From Candidatus Pullichristensenella avicola (lineage in GTDB: Bacteria > Bacillota > Clostridia > Christensenellales > Aristaeellaceae): DNA of 32,953 nt. This document shows positions 15,933-24,979 of this stretch, piece by piece (within the stretch, counting starts at the first letter, position 1; every line of letters begins with the position of its first letter). The stretch spans positions 1-32,953 of the forward strand of contig DVIA01000037.1 of the NCBI GenBank assembly GCA_018711655.1. The letters run 5' to 3'. Below the pieces are notes generated by a model, which worked only from the letters and a program-made list of their open reading frames with translations, had not been told where the DNA came from and did no database searches. Position numbers and translations under genes: made by a program.

Positions 15933-17095
15933 GATACGACGCCATTGTCCTGGGCGGCGGCGCGTCGGGCCTGGCGGCGGGCGTGGCGCTGGCGCGCGCA
16001 GGCCGCCGCGTCGCCGTTGTGGAGGCGCAGCCGCGCGTGGGCCGCAAGTTGCTTTCCACGGGCAACGGTCGATGCAATTTTACCAACATAAACGCCGCGC
16101 CCCAGGATTATTTTGGCAACCGCGCCCTGGCGGAGCCCGCCCTGAAGGCCTTCCCGCCGGCGAAGGTGTTGGCGTTTTTTGAGGCGATGGGCGTGCCTGC
16201 GCGCGTGGATGCGCAGGGCCGCGCCTATCCGGCCAGCAACATGGCCGCCTCGGTGCTGGACGCGCTGCGTCTTGCCCTTGCCGAAGCCGGGGGCGAGGAG
16301 ATAACCGGCTTTCGCGTGCGCGCGCTTTCGCGCGAACTGGTCGCCACAGATGAGGACGGGCGGCGGATCTGCGGCCGCTGCGCGCTGCTTGCCACGGGAG
16401 GGCTGGCGGCGCCGTCCCTGGGCGCTGCGGACGCGCCGTTTGTTAAGGCGCTTGGCCACCGCTTTACCCGTCGCTTTCCAGCGCTTTCCCCGCTGGAAAC
16501 GGCGCCCGTGCCCGCGCTCAAGGGGCTGCGCGTCCAGTGCGGGTTGAGGCTGGCGGGGCGCGGCGAGCAGGGCGAACTGCTCTTTACCGAATACGGCGTT
16601 TCCGGCATCGCCGCCATGCAACTGGCGCGCTTTGCGTGCCCTGGCGCAACCCTGGAAATAGACTTTCTCTGCGGCGAACGCCCGGATTTGGCGGCGCGGG
16701 CGCGCAGGCTTCCCAAACGGCGCATGGAGGATTTTCTGAACGGCATCGTTCCCCGGCGCGTGGGGCAGACGCTGGTCAAAAGCGCCGGCGTCGCCCTCGG
16801 CAAGACGGCGGGGGAATTGACCCCGGGAGAGATACAGGCGCTGGAAAGCGCCCTGACCGGCTGGACGCTGCCCGTGCGCGGCGCGCGTGGCTTTGCGCAG
16901 GCGCAGGTGACCGCGGGCGGACTGGACGGCGAGGATTTTTTCCCCGACACCCTGGAATCCCGCCGCGTGCCCGGCCTTTACGCCGCCGGCGAGGCGCTGG
17001 ATGTGGACGGCCCCTGCGGGGGCTACAATCTGCAGTGGGCGTGGGCTTCGGCCCTGCTCGCCGCCCGTTCGATCGACGAAAGGCTCAAGGCATGA
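15929..17095 (+). CDS. BaiN/HI0933-like NAD(P)/FAD-dependent oxidoreductase (388 aa)
   Basis: Starts at GTG 15929, overlapping the helD stop by 4 nt. N-terminal FAD-binding Rossmann motif VLGGGASGLAAG (GGGASG, about 9-14), followed by the family-specific GRKLLSTGNGRCNFTN and, at the C-terminus, GLYAAGEALDVDGPCGGYNLQWAWASG-like sequence that closes the flavin site. These are hallmarks of the HI0933/BaiN group (COG2081), cytoplasmic flavoproteins whose reactions are mostly unassigned; some gut members have been linked to bile-acid dehydroxylation, but there are no bai genes here, so no such role is claimed. Its stop overlaps the start of the next flavoprotein (ATGA). Confidence 0.92.
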   Translation: MRYDAIVLGGGASGLAAGVALARAGRRVAVVEAQPRVGRKLLSTGNGRCNFTNINAAPQDYFGNRALAEPALKAFPPAKVLAFFEAMGVPARVDAQGRAYPASNMAASVLDALRLALAEAGGEEITGFRVRALSRELVATDEDGRRICGRCALLATGGLAAPSLGAADAPFVKALGHRFTRRFPALSPLETAPVPALKGLRVQCGLRLAGRGEQGELLFTEYGVSGIAAMQLARFACPGATLEIDFLCGERPDLAARARRLPKRRMEDFLNGIVPRRVGQTLVKSAGVALGKTAGELTPGEIQALESALTGWTLPVRGARGFAQAQVTAGGLDGEDFFPDTLESRRVPGLYAAGEALDVDGPCGGYNLQWAWASALLAARSIDERLKA

Positions 17096-18672
17096 TACGC
17101 ATTGCACAACTGAAACTGCCGCTGGATTACGCAAAAACGCCCCTCGTTGCGCACGCTGCGAGGGCGCTTCGCTGCCGCGAGGACGATATTGCCGCCGTGC
17201 GGTTGCGCAAGCGCTCGGTAGACGCGCGCGATAAGGGCGATATTCGCTTTGTGCTCACCCTCGATGTGGAGACAAAGCGCCCCCTCAAAGCGCTGCCCCG
17301 GGGCTGCGAGCGCGTGTCTCCGCCCGAGACGCGCCCGCTGCCTGCGCCGCGCGCGTTCAGATATCGGCCGCTGGTCGTCGGCCTGGGGCCGGCCGGCCTG
17401 TTCGCGGCGCTGACGCTTTCCCGCATGGGCCTTGCGCCTCTGGTGGTGGAACGCGGGCGGCGCGTGGAGGAACGGGAGCGCGACGTAGCCGCTTTTTGGG
17501 GCGGCGACGCGCTCGACCCGGAAAGCAACGTGCAATTCGGCGAAGGCGGCGCGGGGGCCTTTTCCGACGGCAAACTCAATTCCGGCGTCAAGGACGTCCG
17601 CTGCCGGGAAGTGCTGGAAACGCTGGCGCGTTTCGGCGCGCCGGAAGAGATCCTCTGGGAAGCGCGGCCGCATGTGGGCACGGACCGGCTGCCCGCCGTG
17701 GTGCGCGCCATTCGCGAGGAGATCGTCCGCCTGGGCGGGGAAGTGTTCTTTGAAACGCGGCTGGAGGGGCTGCGCGTCGAAAACGGGCGCGTGACGGGCG
17801 CGATTTGCGCGCGCGGGGGCGAGCGAATGGAGATTGAGACGGAGACCGTCGTGCTCGCCGTCGGGCACAGCGCCCGCGATACCTTCGCCATGCTGCACAA
17901 GCTGGGCGCGCCCATGTCGCCCAAGCCGTTTTCCATCGGCGCGCGCATCGAGCATGCACAGGCGATGATCGACCGCGCCCAATACGGCGGCCGCGCCGGC
18001 CACCCCGCCCTGCCGGCGGCGGAGTACCGCCTCAGCGCCCACCTGCGCGACGGCCGCGCCGCCTACACCTTCTGCATGTGCCCGGGCGGTACGGTGGTGG
18101 CGGCGGCGTCGGAAGCGGGCGGCGTGGTCACCAACGGTATGAGTCCCTTCGCCCGCGACGGCCGCAACGCCAACAGCGCCCTGCTCATTTCCGTTTCGCC
18201 CGCGGATTTTCCCGGCGACGATCCTCTTGGCGGCGTGCGCTTCCAGCGGGAATGGGAGCGGGCGGCCTTCGAACTGGCGGGAGCGAATTTCCACGCCCCG
18301 GCGCAGCGCGTCGGCGACTTTCTCCAGGGCGTCGCTTCCGGCGGCGCGGGCGACGTGGACCCCAGCTATCGCCCCGGCGTTGTGTATACCGACCTTTCCC
18401 GCTGCCTTCCGGACTATGCCGCGCGCGATATGCGCGAGGCCATTCTCCTTTTCGACCGGCGCCTGCGCGGCTTCGCGCATGCGGGCGCGGTGCTTACCGG
18501 CCCGGAAACGCGCTCCAGTTCGCCCGTGCGCATCGAGCGCGACGCCAATTGCGAAAGCGCCCTGCGCGGCCTCTATCCCTGCGGCGAGGGCGCGGGCTAC
18601 GCCGGCGGCATTCTTTCGGCGGCGGTGGACGGCATCAAATGCGCTGAATGCGCGGCGGCGAAGAAAGGTTAA
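17092..18672 (+). CDS. COG2509-type FAD-dependent dehydrogenase (526 aa)
   Basis: Starts at ATG 17092, overlapping the previous gene by 4 nt. The N-terminal ~90 residues form a small alpha/beta domain preceding the flavin fold, as usual in this family. The dinucleotide-binding motif GLGPAG is at 97-102, followed by VVERGRRVEER, the conserved SNVQFGEGGAGAFSDGKL block, VLAVGHSARDTF, and the C-terminal GLYPCGEGAGYAGGI. The family (uncharacterised FAD-dependent dehydrogenases) is cytoplasmic; substrate unknown. A YTFCMCPGG segment near residue 325 carries two Cys that are common in the family. It works next to another flavoprotein, so a shared redox pathway is possible. Confidence 0.92.
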   Translation: MIRIAQLKLPLDYAKTPLVAHAARALRCREDDIAAVRLRKRSVDARDKGDIRFVLTLDVETKRPLKALPRGCERVSPPETRPLPAPRAFRYRPLVVGLGPAGLFAALTLSRMGLAPLVVERGRRVEERERDVAAFWGGDALDPESNVQFGEGGAGAFSDGKLNSGVKDVRCREVLETLARFGAPEEILWEARPHVGTDRLPAVVRAIREEIVRLGGEVFFETRLEGLRVENGRVTGAICARGGERMEIETETVVLAVGHSARDTFAMLHKLGAPMSPKPFSIGARIEHAQAMIDRAQYGGRAGHPALPAAEYRLSAHLRDGRAAYTFCMCPGGTVVAAASEAGGVVTNGMSPFARDGRNANSALLISVSPADFPGDDPLGGVRFQREWERAAFELAGANFHAPAQRVGDFLQGVASGGAGDVDPSYRPGVVYTDLSRCLPDYAARDMREAILLFDRRLRGFAHAGAVLTGPETRSSSPVRIERDANCESALRGLYPCGEGAGYAGGILSAAVDGIKCAECAAAKKG

Positions 18673-18676
18673 AATC

Positions 18677-18886
18677 ATGGAAAACGCAGAACGGGAGTTG
18701 CGAATCATCATCGAGCGCTTTGCCGATTGCGGTTGGGACGACCTTGCCGTTCCCGCGCGGCGCTTCCTTGCGGGAGAATTGCGCCGTACGGCGCTGCGGG
18801 AGGCCGTGGAACGGGCGCGCGCAGCCTGCGGAAACTGCGGCTGCGCCCTGGACGCGCTCTATCCGCAGGCGCTCAGGCGGCTGTGA
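18677..18886 (+). CDS. Small Cys-containing protein of unknown function (69 aa)
   Basis: ATG at 18677, four bases after the flavoprotein stop, with AAAGG upstream. The predicted protein is largely helical with many charged residues and ends in ARAACGNCGCALDALYPQ, where three Cys sit close together (C-x-x-C-x-C), plus one Cys near residue 23. The cluster could bind metal or be redox-active, but no known family was recognised. Position and spacing suggest it is the last gene of the helD operon. Confidence 0.65.
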   Translation: MENAERELRIIIERFADCGWDDLAVPARRFLAGELRRTALREAVERARAACGNCGCALDALYPQALRRL

Positions 18887-18933
18887 GGTTCGGGCAATTG
18901 TGTGACAAAACGGGAACATAGCCTGAAATTGCT

Positions 18934-18962
18934 TTCATTATAACAGGGTTTTGTGGTATAAT
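18934..18962 (+). promoter_or_regulatory. Extended -10 promoter of the maf-mre operon
   Basis: -10 TATAAT (18957-18962) preceded by TGG, giving the extended TGN element; the -35 region TTCATT (18934-18939, 17-bp spacer) is weak. It lies 52 bp before the maf start and is the only clear promoter found for the maf-mreBCD-PBP2-rodA series. Confidence 0.7.
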
Positions 18963-19014
18963 CATACACAACGGTCGCCGAAGGCGGCTTTTGAGCGATG
19001 GGGAGGCGATGAAT

Positions 19015-19593
19015 ATGGCGCAGGGTTTCAGGCTGATCCTGGCCTCCGCTTCGCCGCGCAGGCGCGAGCTTTTGCAGCGCATGGGATATGCGTTCGAGGT
19101 CTGCGCGCCGGACGTGGACGAACACGTCGAGGGCCGCGCTGAGGACATCGTGCGCACGCTGGCCGTGCGCAAGGCGCGCGCCGCGGCCGCGCGCTGCGAC
19201 GAAGGCATTGTCGTCGCTTCGGATACGCTGGTTTCGCTGGAGGGAAAGCCGCTGGGCAAGCCCGCCGACGAAAGCGAGGCCTACGCCATGCTGCGCGCGC
19301 TTTCCGGCCGCAGCCACGAAGTGTTTACCGGCGTATGCCTGCTGGACGCCGCCACCGGGCGCGAAGCGGTGGAAGTCGTAGAAACCAGGGTGCGCTTTCG
19401 CGCGCTTTCGGATGCGCAGATATGGGACTATATCCGCACGGGAGAGCCGATGGACAAGGCCGGCGCCTATGGCATTCAGGGCGGCGCGGGCAAATTTGTC
19501 GAGGCGCTGGAAGGCTCTTTTGAAAACGTGATGGGTTTTCCGGTAGACGAGGTCGAGCGCATGCTGCGCTCCTTTACAAGCGGCGGGGACTGA
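19015..19593 (+). CDS. maf: Maf-family nucleotide pyrophosphatase (192 aa)
   Basis: Maf proteins hydrolyse non-canonical or surplus nucleoside triphosphates (dTTP/UTP type in most Bacillota) to monophosphates and affect septum formation when overproduced. Start chosen at ATG 19015, 8 nt after GGGAGG; ATG 19009 is too close to that site. Motifs: LASASPRRREL (11-16 for the substrate loop), VVASDTLV with catalytic D70, GKP at 81-83, and DKAGAYGIQGGAG (147-159). Full length. It leads the mre cluster, a common arrangement, but the radC gene often found between maf and mreB is absent here; 137 bp without a gene separate them. Confidence 0.95.
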   Translation: MAQGFRLILASASPRRRELLQRMGYAFEVCAPDVDEHVEGRAEDIVRTLAVRKARAAAARCDEGIVVASDTLVSLEGKPLGKPADESEAYAMLRALSGRSHEVFTGVCLLDAATGREAVEVVETRVRFRALSDAQIWDYIRTGEPMDKAGAYGIQGGAGKFVEALEGSFENVMGFPVDEVERMLRSFTSGGD

Positions 19594-19730
19594 GCGCGCC
19601 GCCGCGCGGGAAACGGCCGCCTGGCCGTCGCCGCGCAGAGCAGATTGCGGCCGGAAACGGCGATATGAGCGCGGGGCGCGGAAAAGGCGCCGCCGGCGCG
19701 GGAAGCACAAACGAACCGGGAGGGACGCGA

Positions 19731-20771
19731 ATGGGCGTTTTTTCATCCGGCGGCGTGGGCATCGACCTGGGCTCCGCCAATGTGACGATTTTTCTGGAGA
19801 ACGAGGGCGTGGTGCTGCGCGAGCCGAGCTATGTGCTGTCGCTGCGCGACGAGCCGGACAGCGTGCTCGCCTGTGGCCGCGACGCCCGGCAGATGCTGGG
19901 CCGCACGCCGCGCGAGGCGATGCTTGTTTCGCCGGTGTTGGACGGCGCGGTGAGCGATATCGACCTGGCCGCGACGCTTTTGCGCACGCTTTCGGAAAAG
20001 GCCATCGGTCGCCGGCGGGCGCTGGATCGCACGCGCGTGGTCGTTTCCATGGGCCTGGGCGTGACGCGCGTGGAGCGCACCGCCCTGCGGGAAGCCGTCA
20101 AGGCCCTGGGCGCGCGCCGCGCGGCGCTGATCCGTTCCTCGGTGGCCGCGGCGGTGGGCGCGGGCGTATCCATTTCCGAGCCGAAGGGCGTCATGGTGGT
20201 CAACATCGGCGGCTCCACCACCGAAGTCGCCGTGATCTCCATGGACGGCGTGGTCGCCTCGCGCACGGCGCGCACCGGCGGTATGGCGCTGGACGAGGCC
20301 ATCATTCGCTATATCCGCAACGAAAAGGGGCTGGTCATCGGCCAGCGCACAGCGGAAGATTTGAAGATCGACATCGGTTCGGCCAAGGAGGCCGACGTTT
20401 CGCAGGCGGAGGACGTGCTTTTGCGCGGGCGCGATGTGCGCACCGGCAAGCCTTCTACGGTTTCCGTTTCTCCGCGGGATGTGCACAAGGCCATCCTGCC
20501 GCCGCTGCAGACGCTTCTGGAAAATATCCGCGAGGCGTTTGAAAACACGCCCCCGGAACTGGCGGCGGACATTCTCGAACGCGGCGTATACCTCAGCGGC
20601 GGCGGCGCGCGCCTGGAAGGGCTGCGCGAGCGGCTGGGGGAGATGCTTCACATGCCCGTGCATATGGGCGAATCGCCGGAAGACGAGGTCGCCGCCGGCG
20701 CGGGCGCGGCCGCGGCGGACGAACGTCTGGCCGCGCGGCTCGCGCGGTCGGGCTGCCTGATCGAACTGTAA
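19731..20771 (+). CDS. mreB: Rod-shape determining protein MreB (346 aa)
   Basis: Actin-like ATPase that forms membrane-associated filaments guiding the elongation machinery. Start ATG 19731 follows GGGAGGG by 6 nt. Actin-fold motifs: phosphate-1 VGIDLGSAN (D12), connect-1 AMLVSPVLDGAVSD, phosphate-2 VVNIGGSTTEVAV, and the adenosine motif VYLSGGGARLEGL. Length is standard. Ten bases separate it from mreC. Several usual MreB positions are changed (for example GSAN instead of the common GTAN, and AAAVGAGVSISEP), so it could be one of several MreB paralogs in the genome; the mreC-mreD context supports the main role. Confidence 0.95.
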   Translation: MGVFSSGGVGIDLGSANVTIFLENEGVVLREPSYVLSLRDEPDSVLACGRDARQMLGRTPREAMLVSPVLDGAVSDIDLAATLLRTLSEKAIGRRRALDRTRVVVSMGLGVTRVERTALREAVKALGARRAALIRSSVAAAVGAGVSISEPKGVMVVNIGGSTTEVAVISMDGVVASRTARTGGMALDEAIIRYIRNEKGLVIGQRTAEDLKIDIGSAKEADVSQAEDVLLRGRDVRTGKPSTVSVSPRDVHKAILPPLQTLLENIREAFENTPPELAADILERGVYLSGGGARLEGLRERLGEMLHMPVHMGESPEDEVAAGAGAAAADERLAARLARSGCLIEL

Positions 20772-20780
20772 GGGGATAGC

Positions 20781-21878
20781 ATGGCAAACAGACGCACCGG
20801 GCGCGCCTATTCCAAGGCGCACGTTGAAAAAAGAAGACGGACGAGGGGCAACACCCTGCGCAGGGTGTTGTTCGTCCTTGCGGTTTTGGCGGTCGTGGCG
20901 GCGGCGGTGTTCTTCCTGGTGCTGCGCGGCGGCGAAGGCGTTTCCGTGGGCGAAAATGCCATCGGCAGCGTGTTTTCGCCGATACAGAACGCCTTCAGTT
21001 CCGCGACCAAATGGGTGCGCGACTTTTTCCAGGGCTGGCGCGACTATGACGATCTGCGGGCAAGCTACGATGAACTGTACATGGAAAACCAGCAGCTCAG
21101 CCTGCAGGTGCAGAGCGCCGAGGAGGCCATGGCTGAAAACGAGCGTTTGCGCGTGCTGCTGGATGCGCAGGACCGCTATGAGGCGCTGGATCCGATCTAC
21201 GCCCGCGTCATCGCGCGCGATCCCGGCGAGTGGTTTGACACCTTCTCGGTCAACCGCGGCACCAGCGACGGCGTCAGCGAGGGCATGGCCGTCGTCACCG
21301 GCGACGGGTTGGTGGGCCGCGTTTACGAGGCGGGCCTGAACTACGCCAAGGTGCTTACGATCATTGATTCGCGCAGCGCCGTTTCCTGCCTGATCGAGCG
21401 CACGCGCGACAATGGCGTCATGCGCGGCCAGATCACGGAGGATTCGCAATCGGCCGAGTGCTATGTCTACTATGTGCAGAATATCGCCAACGTCGTGCCG
21501 GGAGACGTTCTGATCACCTCCGGCACGGATTCGCTCTATCCCAAGGGGTTGACGGTGGGCACCGTTACCGCGGTCAGCCGCGAAGCCGATTCCTCGGGCC
21601 GCTATGTGCTGTGCATGCCCAGCGCCGATTTTCAGCACATTGAAGAAGTGCTGATCCTGCGCACGGTGGTCGAAACCGACGACGACGGCCTCGCGCCCGT
21701 GCCCACGGCTACGCCCGTGCCCACGCCGGTGGTCACGCCGCAGCCCTCGGACGCCCTGGCGCAGCAGCAGAAGGAGACGGGCGACGTATTCCTCTGGCCT
21801 ACGGCCACGCCCGCCGCCGGCGCGACCCAGCAGCCCCTGTACGACGAACTGCCCGAGGATATCTGGGCGGCCGGCTGA
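20781..21878 (+). CDS. mreC: Rod-shape determining protein MreC (365 aa)
   Basis: Bitopic scaffold linking MreB to PBP2 and RodA. Basic cytoplasmic N-terminus, one transmembrane helix (about 28-47), a coiled coil (about 90-130: LRASYDELYMENQQLSLQVQ...), then the beta-rich MreC core (ARVIARDPGEWFDTFSVNRG..., VVTGDGLVGRV, IDSRSAVSCLIERT, GDVLITSGTDSLYPKGLTVG). After residue ~300 comes a Pro/Thr-rich low-complexity tail (TATPVPTPVVTPQPS), an extension seen in some Bacillota. AAGGGGAT lies upstream. Confidence 0.95.
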   Translation: MANRRTGRAYSKAHVEKRRRTRGNTLRRVLFVLAVLAVVAAAVFFLVLRGGEGVSVGENAIGSVFSPIQNAFSSATKWVRDFFQGWRDYDDLRASYDELYMENQQLSLQVQSAEEAMAENERLRVLLDAQDRYEALDPIYARVIARDPGEWFDTFSVNRGTSDGVSEGMAVVTGDGLVGRVYEAGLNYAKVLTIIDSRSAVSCLIERTRDNGVMRGQITEDSQSAECYVYYVQNIANVVPGDVLITSGTDSLYPKGLTVGTVTAVSREADSSGRYVLCMPSADFQHIEEVLILRTVVETDDDGLAPVPTATPVPTPVVTPQPSDALAQQQKETGDVFLWPTATPAAGATQQPLYDELPEDIWAAG

Positions 21879-21890
21879 GGAGGATAGGCG

Positions 21891-22439
21891 ATGCGCAGGA
21901 AAGTAATGCCAACCGTTCTGGTGCTCTTTGTGCTGATGATCGACACGGCGGTGATCCCTTTTCTGATTTCCAGCCCCTACCTCGTCTCTTTGACGTTTGC
22001 CACGGTGCTGGTGCTGGGCGTCTATCTGGGCCGCATGCACGGCATGCTTTACGGCATGATCGGCGGGCTTTTGACCGACATCCTTGTCAGCTATCAACTG
22101 GGATTCAACACGTTTCTGTTCATCGGCCTGGGCTTTCTGGCGGGAACCATCGCCTATGAAGCCCCGTCGGTGCGCCTGCGCAAAGCGTCCTCCAGGGTGT
22201 ATCTGCGCCGCGCGCTGACCTTTGCGGGGATGGCGCTGGTGCGCGAAACGGTCATCTTCGGCTATCAGTATTTCAACACCGCGCTGTTTTCCGGCGTGTA
22301 TCTTCTCAACATTCTCGCCCGCACGCTGCTTTCCGCGGGGCTGTGCATGCTTCTTGGCCCCTTGGAAGCCCGCGCCGTGCTGGGCAGACCCGTGCGCTAT
22401 CAGCGCACATCCCCCCAGCGGGAGGTGAAATCCTTTTGA
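21891..22439 (+). CDS. mreD: Rod-shape determining protein MreD (182 aa)
   Basis: Integral membrane partner of MreC with about five or six hydrophobic helices, including GMLYGMIGGLLTDILVS, the most conserved part of the family. Start ATG follows GAGGAGG. The final Q-R-E-V-K-S-F codons contain the ribosome binding site of the PBP2 gene, and the TGA stop overlaps its TTG start. Confidence 0.92.
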   Translation: MRRKVMPTVLVLFVLMIDTAVIPFLISSPYLVSLTFATVLVLGVYLGRMHGMLYGMIGGLLTDILVSYQLGFNTFLFIGLGFLAGTIAYEAPSVRLRKASSRVYLRRALTFAGMALVRETVIFGYQYFNTALFSGVYLLNILARTLLSAGLCMLLGPLEARAVLGRPVRYQRTSPQREVKSF

Positions 22440-24961
22440 GGCCATACAAATTCCGCGTACTGATTGTCTGCCTGGTGCTGGTGCTCGCCTTTACGGCCGT
22501 GTTTTTCCGGCTGGATAACATGATGATCCGCAACCAGGAGGCTTCCACCGCGCGCGCCAGCTCGCGCTCGACCAAAACGCTGTCCATCACCGGCATGCGC
22601 GGCACGATCTACGACGTCAACATGACGCCGCTGGCCTACGATCGGCGCAGTTACAATGTAACCTTCTACCGCGACCCTTCGCGCAGTTCCGAAGAGGACC
22701 GCCGCAATTATACGCGCTCCATTCTGGAGACGATCAAGCTGGTGGAATCCAACGGCAAGAGCACCATTACCGAATTCTGGCTGAAGAAGGACGAGGACGG
22801 CGTCTGGCGCTTTGCCACCGATTCGACTTCGGAAACGGTGAACGCCACGCGCGAGCGCCAGTGGCGCGCCAACTTCTACCTGAGCAGTACCCCGGAGGAG
22901 GAACTGTTTGACGAACTGCTGGAAAAGTACCTTATTATCGACGTGCTGCGCGAGGAAGCGGCGCGCACCTATGGCGAGGAAGTGGCCAGCCAGGCGACCG
23001 ATGCGGACATCGTTGAGCGCTACGAGGACATGATCGTCAAAATCCTCGCCATCTGGCAGGCTTCGCGCATGAACAACTACAATTCCACGCCTGTGGCCAT
23101 CGCCTACGACGTCGGGTTTGAAACCGTTTCCGAGATCGAGGCCCGCGCCATGGACCTGGACGGCATGTCCGCCGAGGAGAGTTCTACGCGCGTCTACCCG
23201 CAGGGCCGCACCGCGGCCCACGCCGTGGGCTATGTGGGCAGGATATCGTCCAACGACGCCATGGAGGAATACCTCGCCAAGGGTTATCCCACCGACGCCA
23301 TGGTCGGCGTCTCCGGCATCGAAAGTTCCATGGAGGACCAGCTTTCGCCCTACCTTGCATACCGGCAGGGCGAGCGCGTGGTGGAGATCGACACGCGCGG
23401 CAAGATCGTGCGCGAGATTTCCTACACCGCGCCGGTGGACGGCAATTCCGTGGTTCTGACCATCGACTCGGACTTGCAGGACATCATGCGCATGGCGCTG
23501 CAGAACGTCATCAACCAGATCAATTACGACCAGCGGCGGCAGATGACCTCTGAATCCTGGCAGCGGCGCAACGCTTCGGAACTGGCGCGCTACGAGGATA
23601 TGGGGCACGAAGTGCAACTGGCCGAGACCGGCGCCATCATCGCCATGGACCCCAACACCGGCCGCGTCCTGGGCTATGTAAGCCTGCCGGACTACGATCT
23701 TTCTATGTTTGAAGGCACGATCGACTCCGGCGCCTGGGCGCAGATCACCAGCGACGACAACAACCCCCTCTTTGACCGCGCCATCGGCGCCAAGGACGCC
23801 CCCGGCTCCACCTTCAAACTGTGCACGGCGCTGGCGGGCCTGGCCACGGGCGTGCTCACGCCGGAGCGCACCATCAGCGACGCGGGCGCGTTCTACTTCA
23901 CCGACACCGCCAACCCCGCCAAGTGCTGGACTTCGCACATCGAAAACCACCAGAACCTGACCGTGGTGGAGGGCCTTTCCCTTTCCTGCAACTACTTCTT
24001 TTACACGGTCAGCTATGAAGTGGGCATCGAGCCCCTGGTGGAATGGGCGGCGGCGCTGGGGTTGACCTCCAAGACCAACATCGAACTGCCCGGCGAGGCC
24101 ACCAGTTTCGTCGGCAACCAGGAGATGCTCTACAACCCGGACCTGCCCATCGAGGAACAGCAGACTTACAAGCCGCTGATCGCCGCCAATTCCCTGCGCT
24201 CCCTGATCGAGCAAATCGGCGAAGAGCGCAACATCGAATACGACGACGAGCGCATCGACGAAGTGGTCAAAAAGCTGATGGACATCGCCGTCAGTTACGA
24301 CAACCGCTCCGAGTGGAACGCGCCCATCCGCGAAATTCTGGTCTACGATCTCAACCTGCCGGTGCAGTACATTTCCTCGAACTACCTGGGCAATACGGTG
24401 GCCAGCTATATCTCCGACCTTTACTGGACGCCCAACGAGACCATCATGGTCGGCATCGGCCAGTCCATTACGCAGATTACGCCCATCGCCGCGGCGCGTT
24501 ATGTGTCGGCTATCGCCAACGGCGGCACGGTGTTCGACGCGCAGATCATCGACAAGATCATCGCCCCCGACGGCACCGTGGTGCTGGACAAGGAGCCGGT
24601 GGTCGCCAACCAGATCGACACCGACCCCGTGTACTTTGAACTGATCCAGGAGGGCATGGAAAACGTGACCTCCGTCGAAAACGACGGTACCGCCGCCGAA
24701 CAGTTCAAAAACTCCAAGTATCCCGTCGCCGCCAAGACCGGCACTTCGCAAAGAACGGAGATCGACGTGGAAAACAACTCCTGGCTGGTGTGCTATGCGC
24801 CGGCGGACGATCCCAAGATCGCCGTGGTGGTCTACATCCAGAACGGCTACGCGGGCGCGCGCTCCGCGGCGGCGGCGATCTACACCATTACTTACTACCT
24901 GGACAACTATGGCGGCTACGAAACGACGACCGTTCCCGGCGAGTTTTCCGTCGCCAGCTGA
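22436..24961 (+). CDS. mrdA: Penicillin-binding protein 2, class B transpeptidase (841 aa)
   Basis: Transpeptidase of the elongation complex; cross-links new peptidoglycan at the outer face of the membrane together with RodA. The start is TTG 22436: GGGAGG lies 8 nt upstream, no ATG fits, and TTGA overlaps the mreD stop. One N-terminal transmembrane helix (about 7-24), dimerisation/pedestal domain with GMRGTIYDVNMTPLAYD, then the transpeptidase domain with S458-T-F-K461, S517-C-N519 and K767-TGT. The distance between SxN and KTG (about 248 residues) is some 90 more than in E. coli PBP2; the extra segment is charged and helical (EEQQTYKPLIAANSLRSLI... to about residue 650). Total length is well above the usual 630-720. 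Confidence 0.95.
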   Translation: MRPYKFRVLIVCLVLVLAFTAVFFRLDNMMIRNQEASTARASSRSTKTLSITGMRGTIYDVNMTPLAYDRRSYNVTFYRDPSRSSEEDRRNYTRSILETIKLVESNGKSTITEFWLKKDEDGVWRFATDSTSETVNATRERQWRANFYLSSTPEEELFDELLEKYLIIDVLREEAARTYGEEVASQATDADIVERYEDMIVKILAIWQASRMNNYNSTPVAIAYDVGFETVSEIEARAMDLDGMSAEESSTRVYPQGRTAAHAVGYVGRISSNDAMEEYLAKGYPTDAMVGVSGIESSMEDQLSPYLAYRQGERVVEIDTRGKIVREISYTAPVDGNSVVLTIDSDLQDIMRMALQNVINQINYDQRRQMTSESWQRRNASELARYEDMGHEVQLAETGAIIAMDPNTGRVLGYVSLPDYDLSMFEGTIDSGAWAQITSDDNNPLFDRAIGAKDAPGSTFKLCTALAGLATGVLTPERTISDAGAFYFTDTANPAKCWTSHIENHQNLTVVEGLSLSCNYFFYTVSYEVGIEPLVEWAAALGLTSKTNIELPGEATSFVGNQEMLYNPDLPIEEQQTYKPLIAANSLRSLIEQIGEERNIEYDDERIDEVVKKLMDIAVSYDNRSEWNAPIREILVYDLNLPVQYISSNYLGNTVASYISDLYWTPNETIMVGIGQSITQITPIAAARYVSAIANGGTVFDAQIIDKIIAPDGTVVLDKEPVVANQIDTDPVYFELIQEGMENVTSVENDGTAAEQFKNSKYPVAAKTGTSQRTEIDVENNSWLVCYAPADDPKIAVVVYIQNGYAGARSAAAAIYTITYYLDNYGGYETTTVPGEFSVAS

Positions 24962-24979
24962 CGCAAAGGAGCCTGCGCA

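Noticed and set aside
15929..17095. Bile-acid dehydroxylation role (BaiN) for the flavoprotein
   Set aside because: The family is broad and no other bai gene or bile-acid transporter is nearby; only the fold-level assignment is supported.
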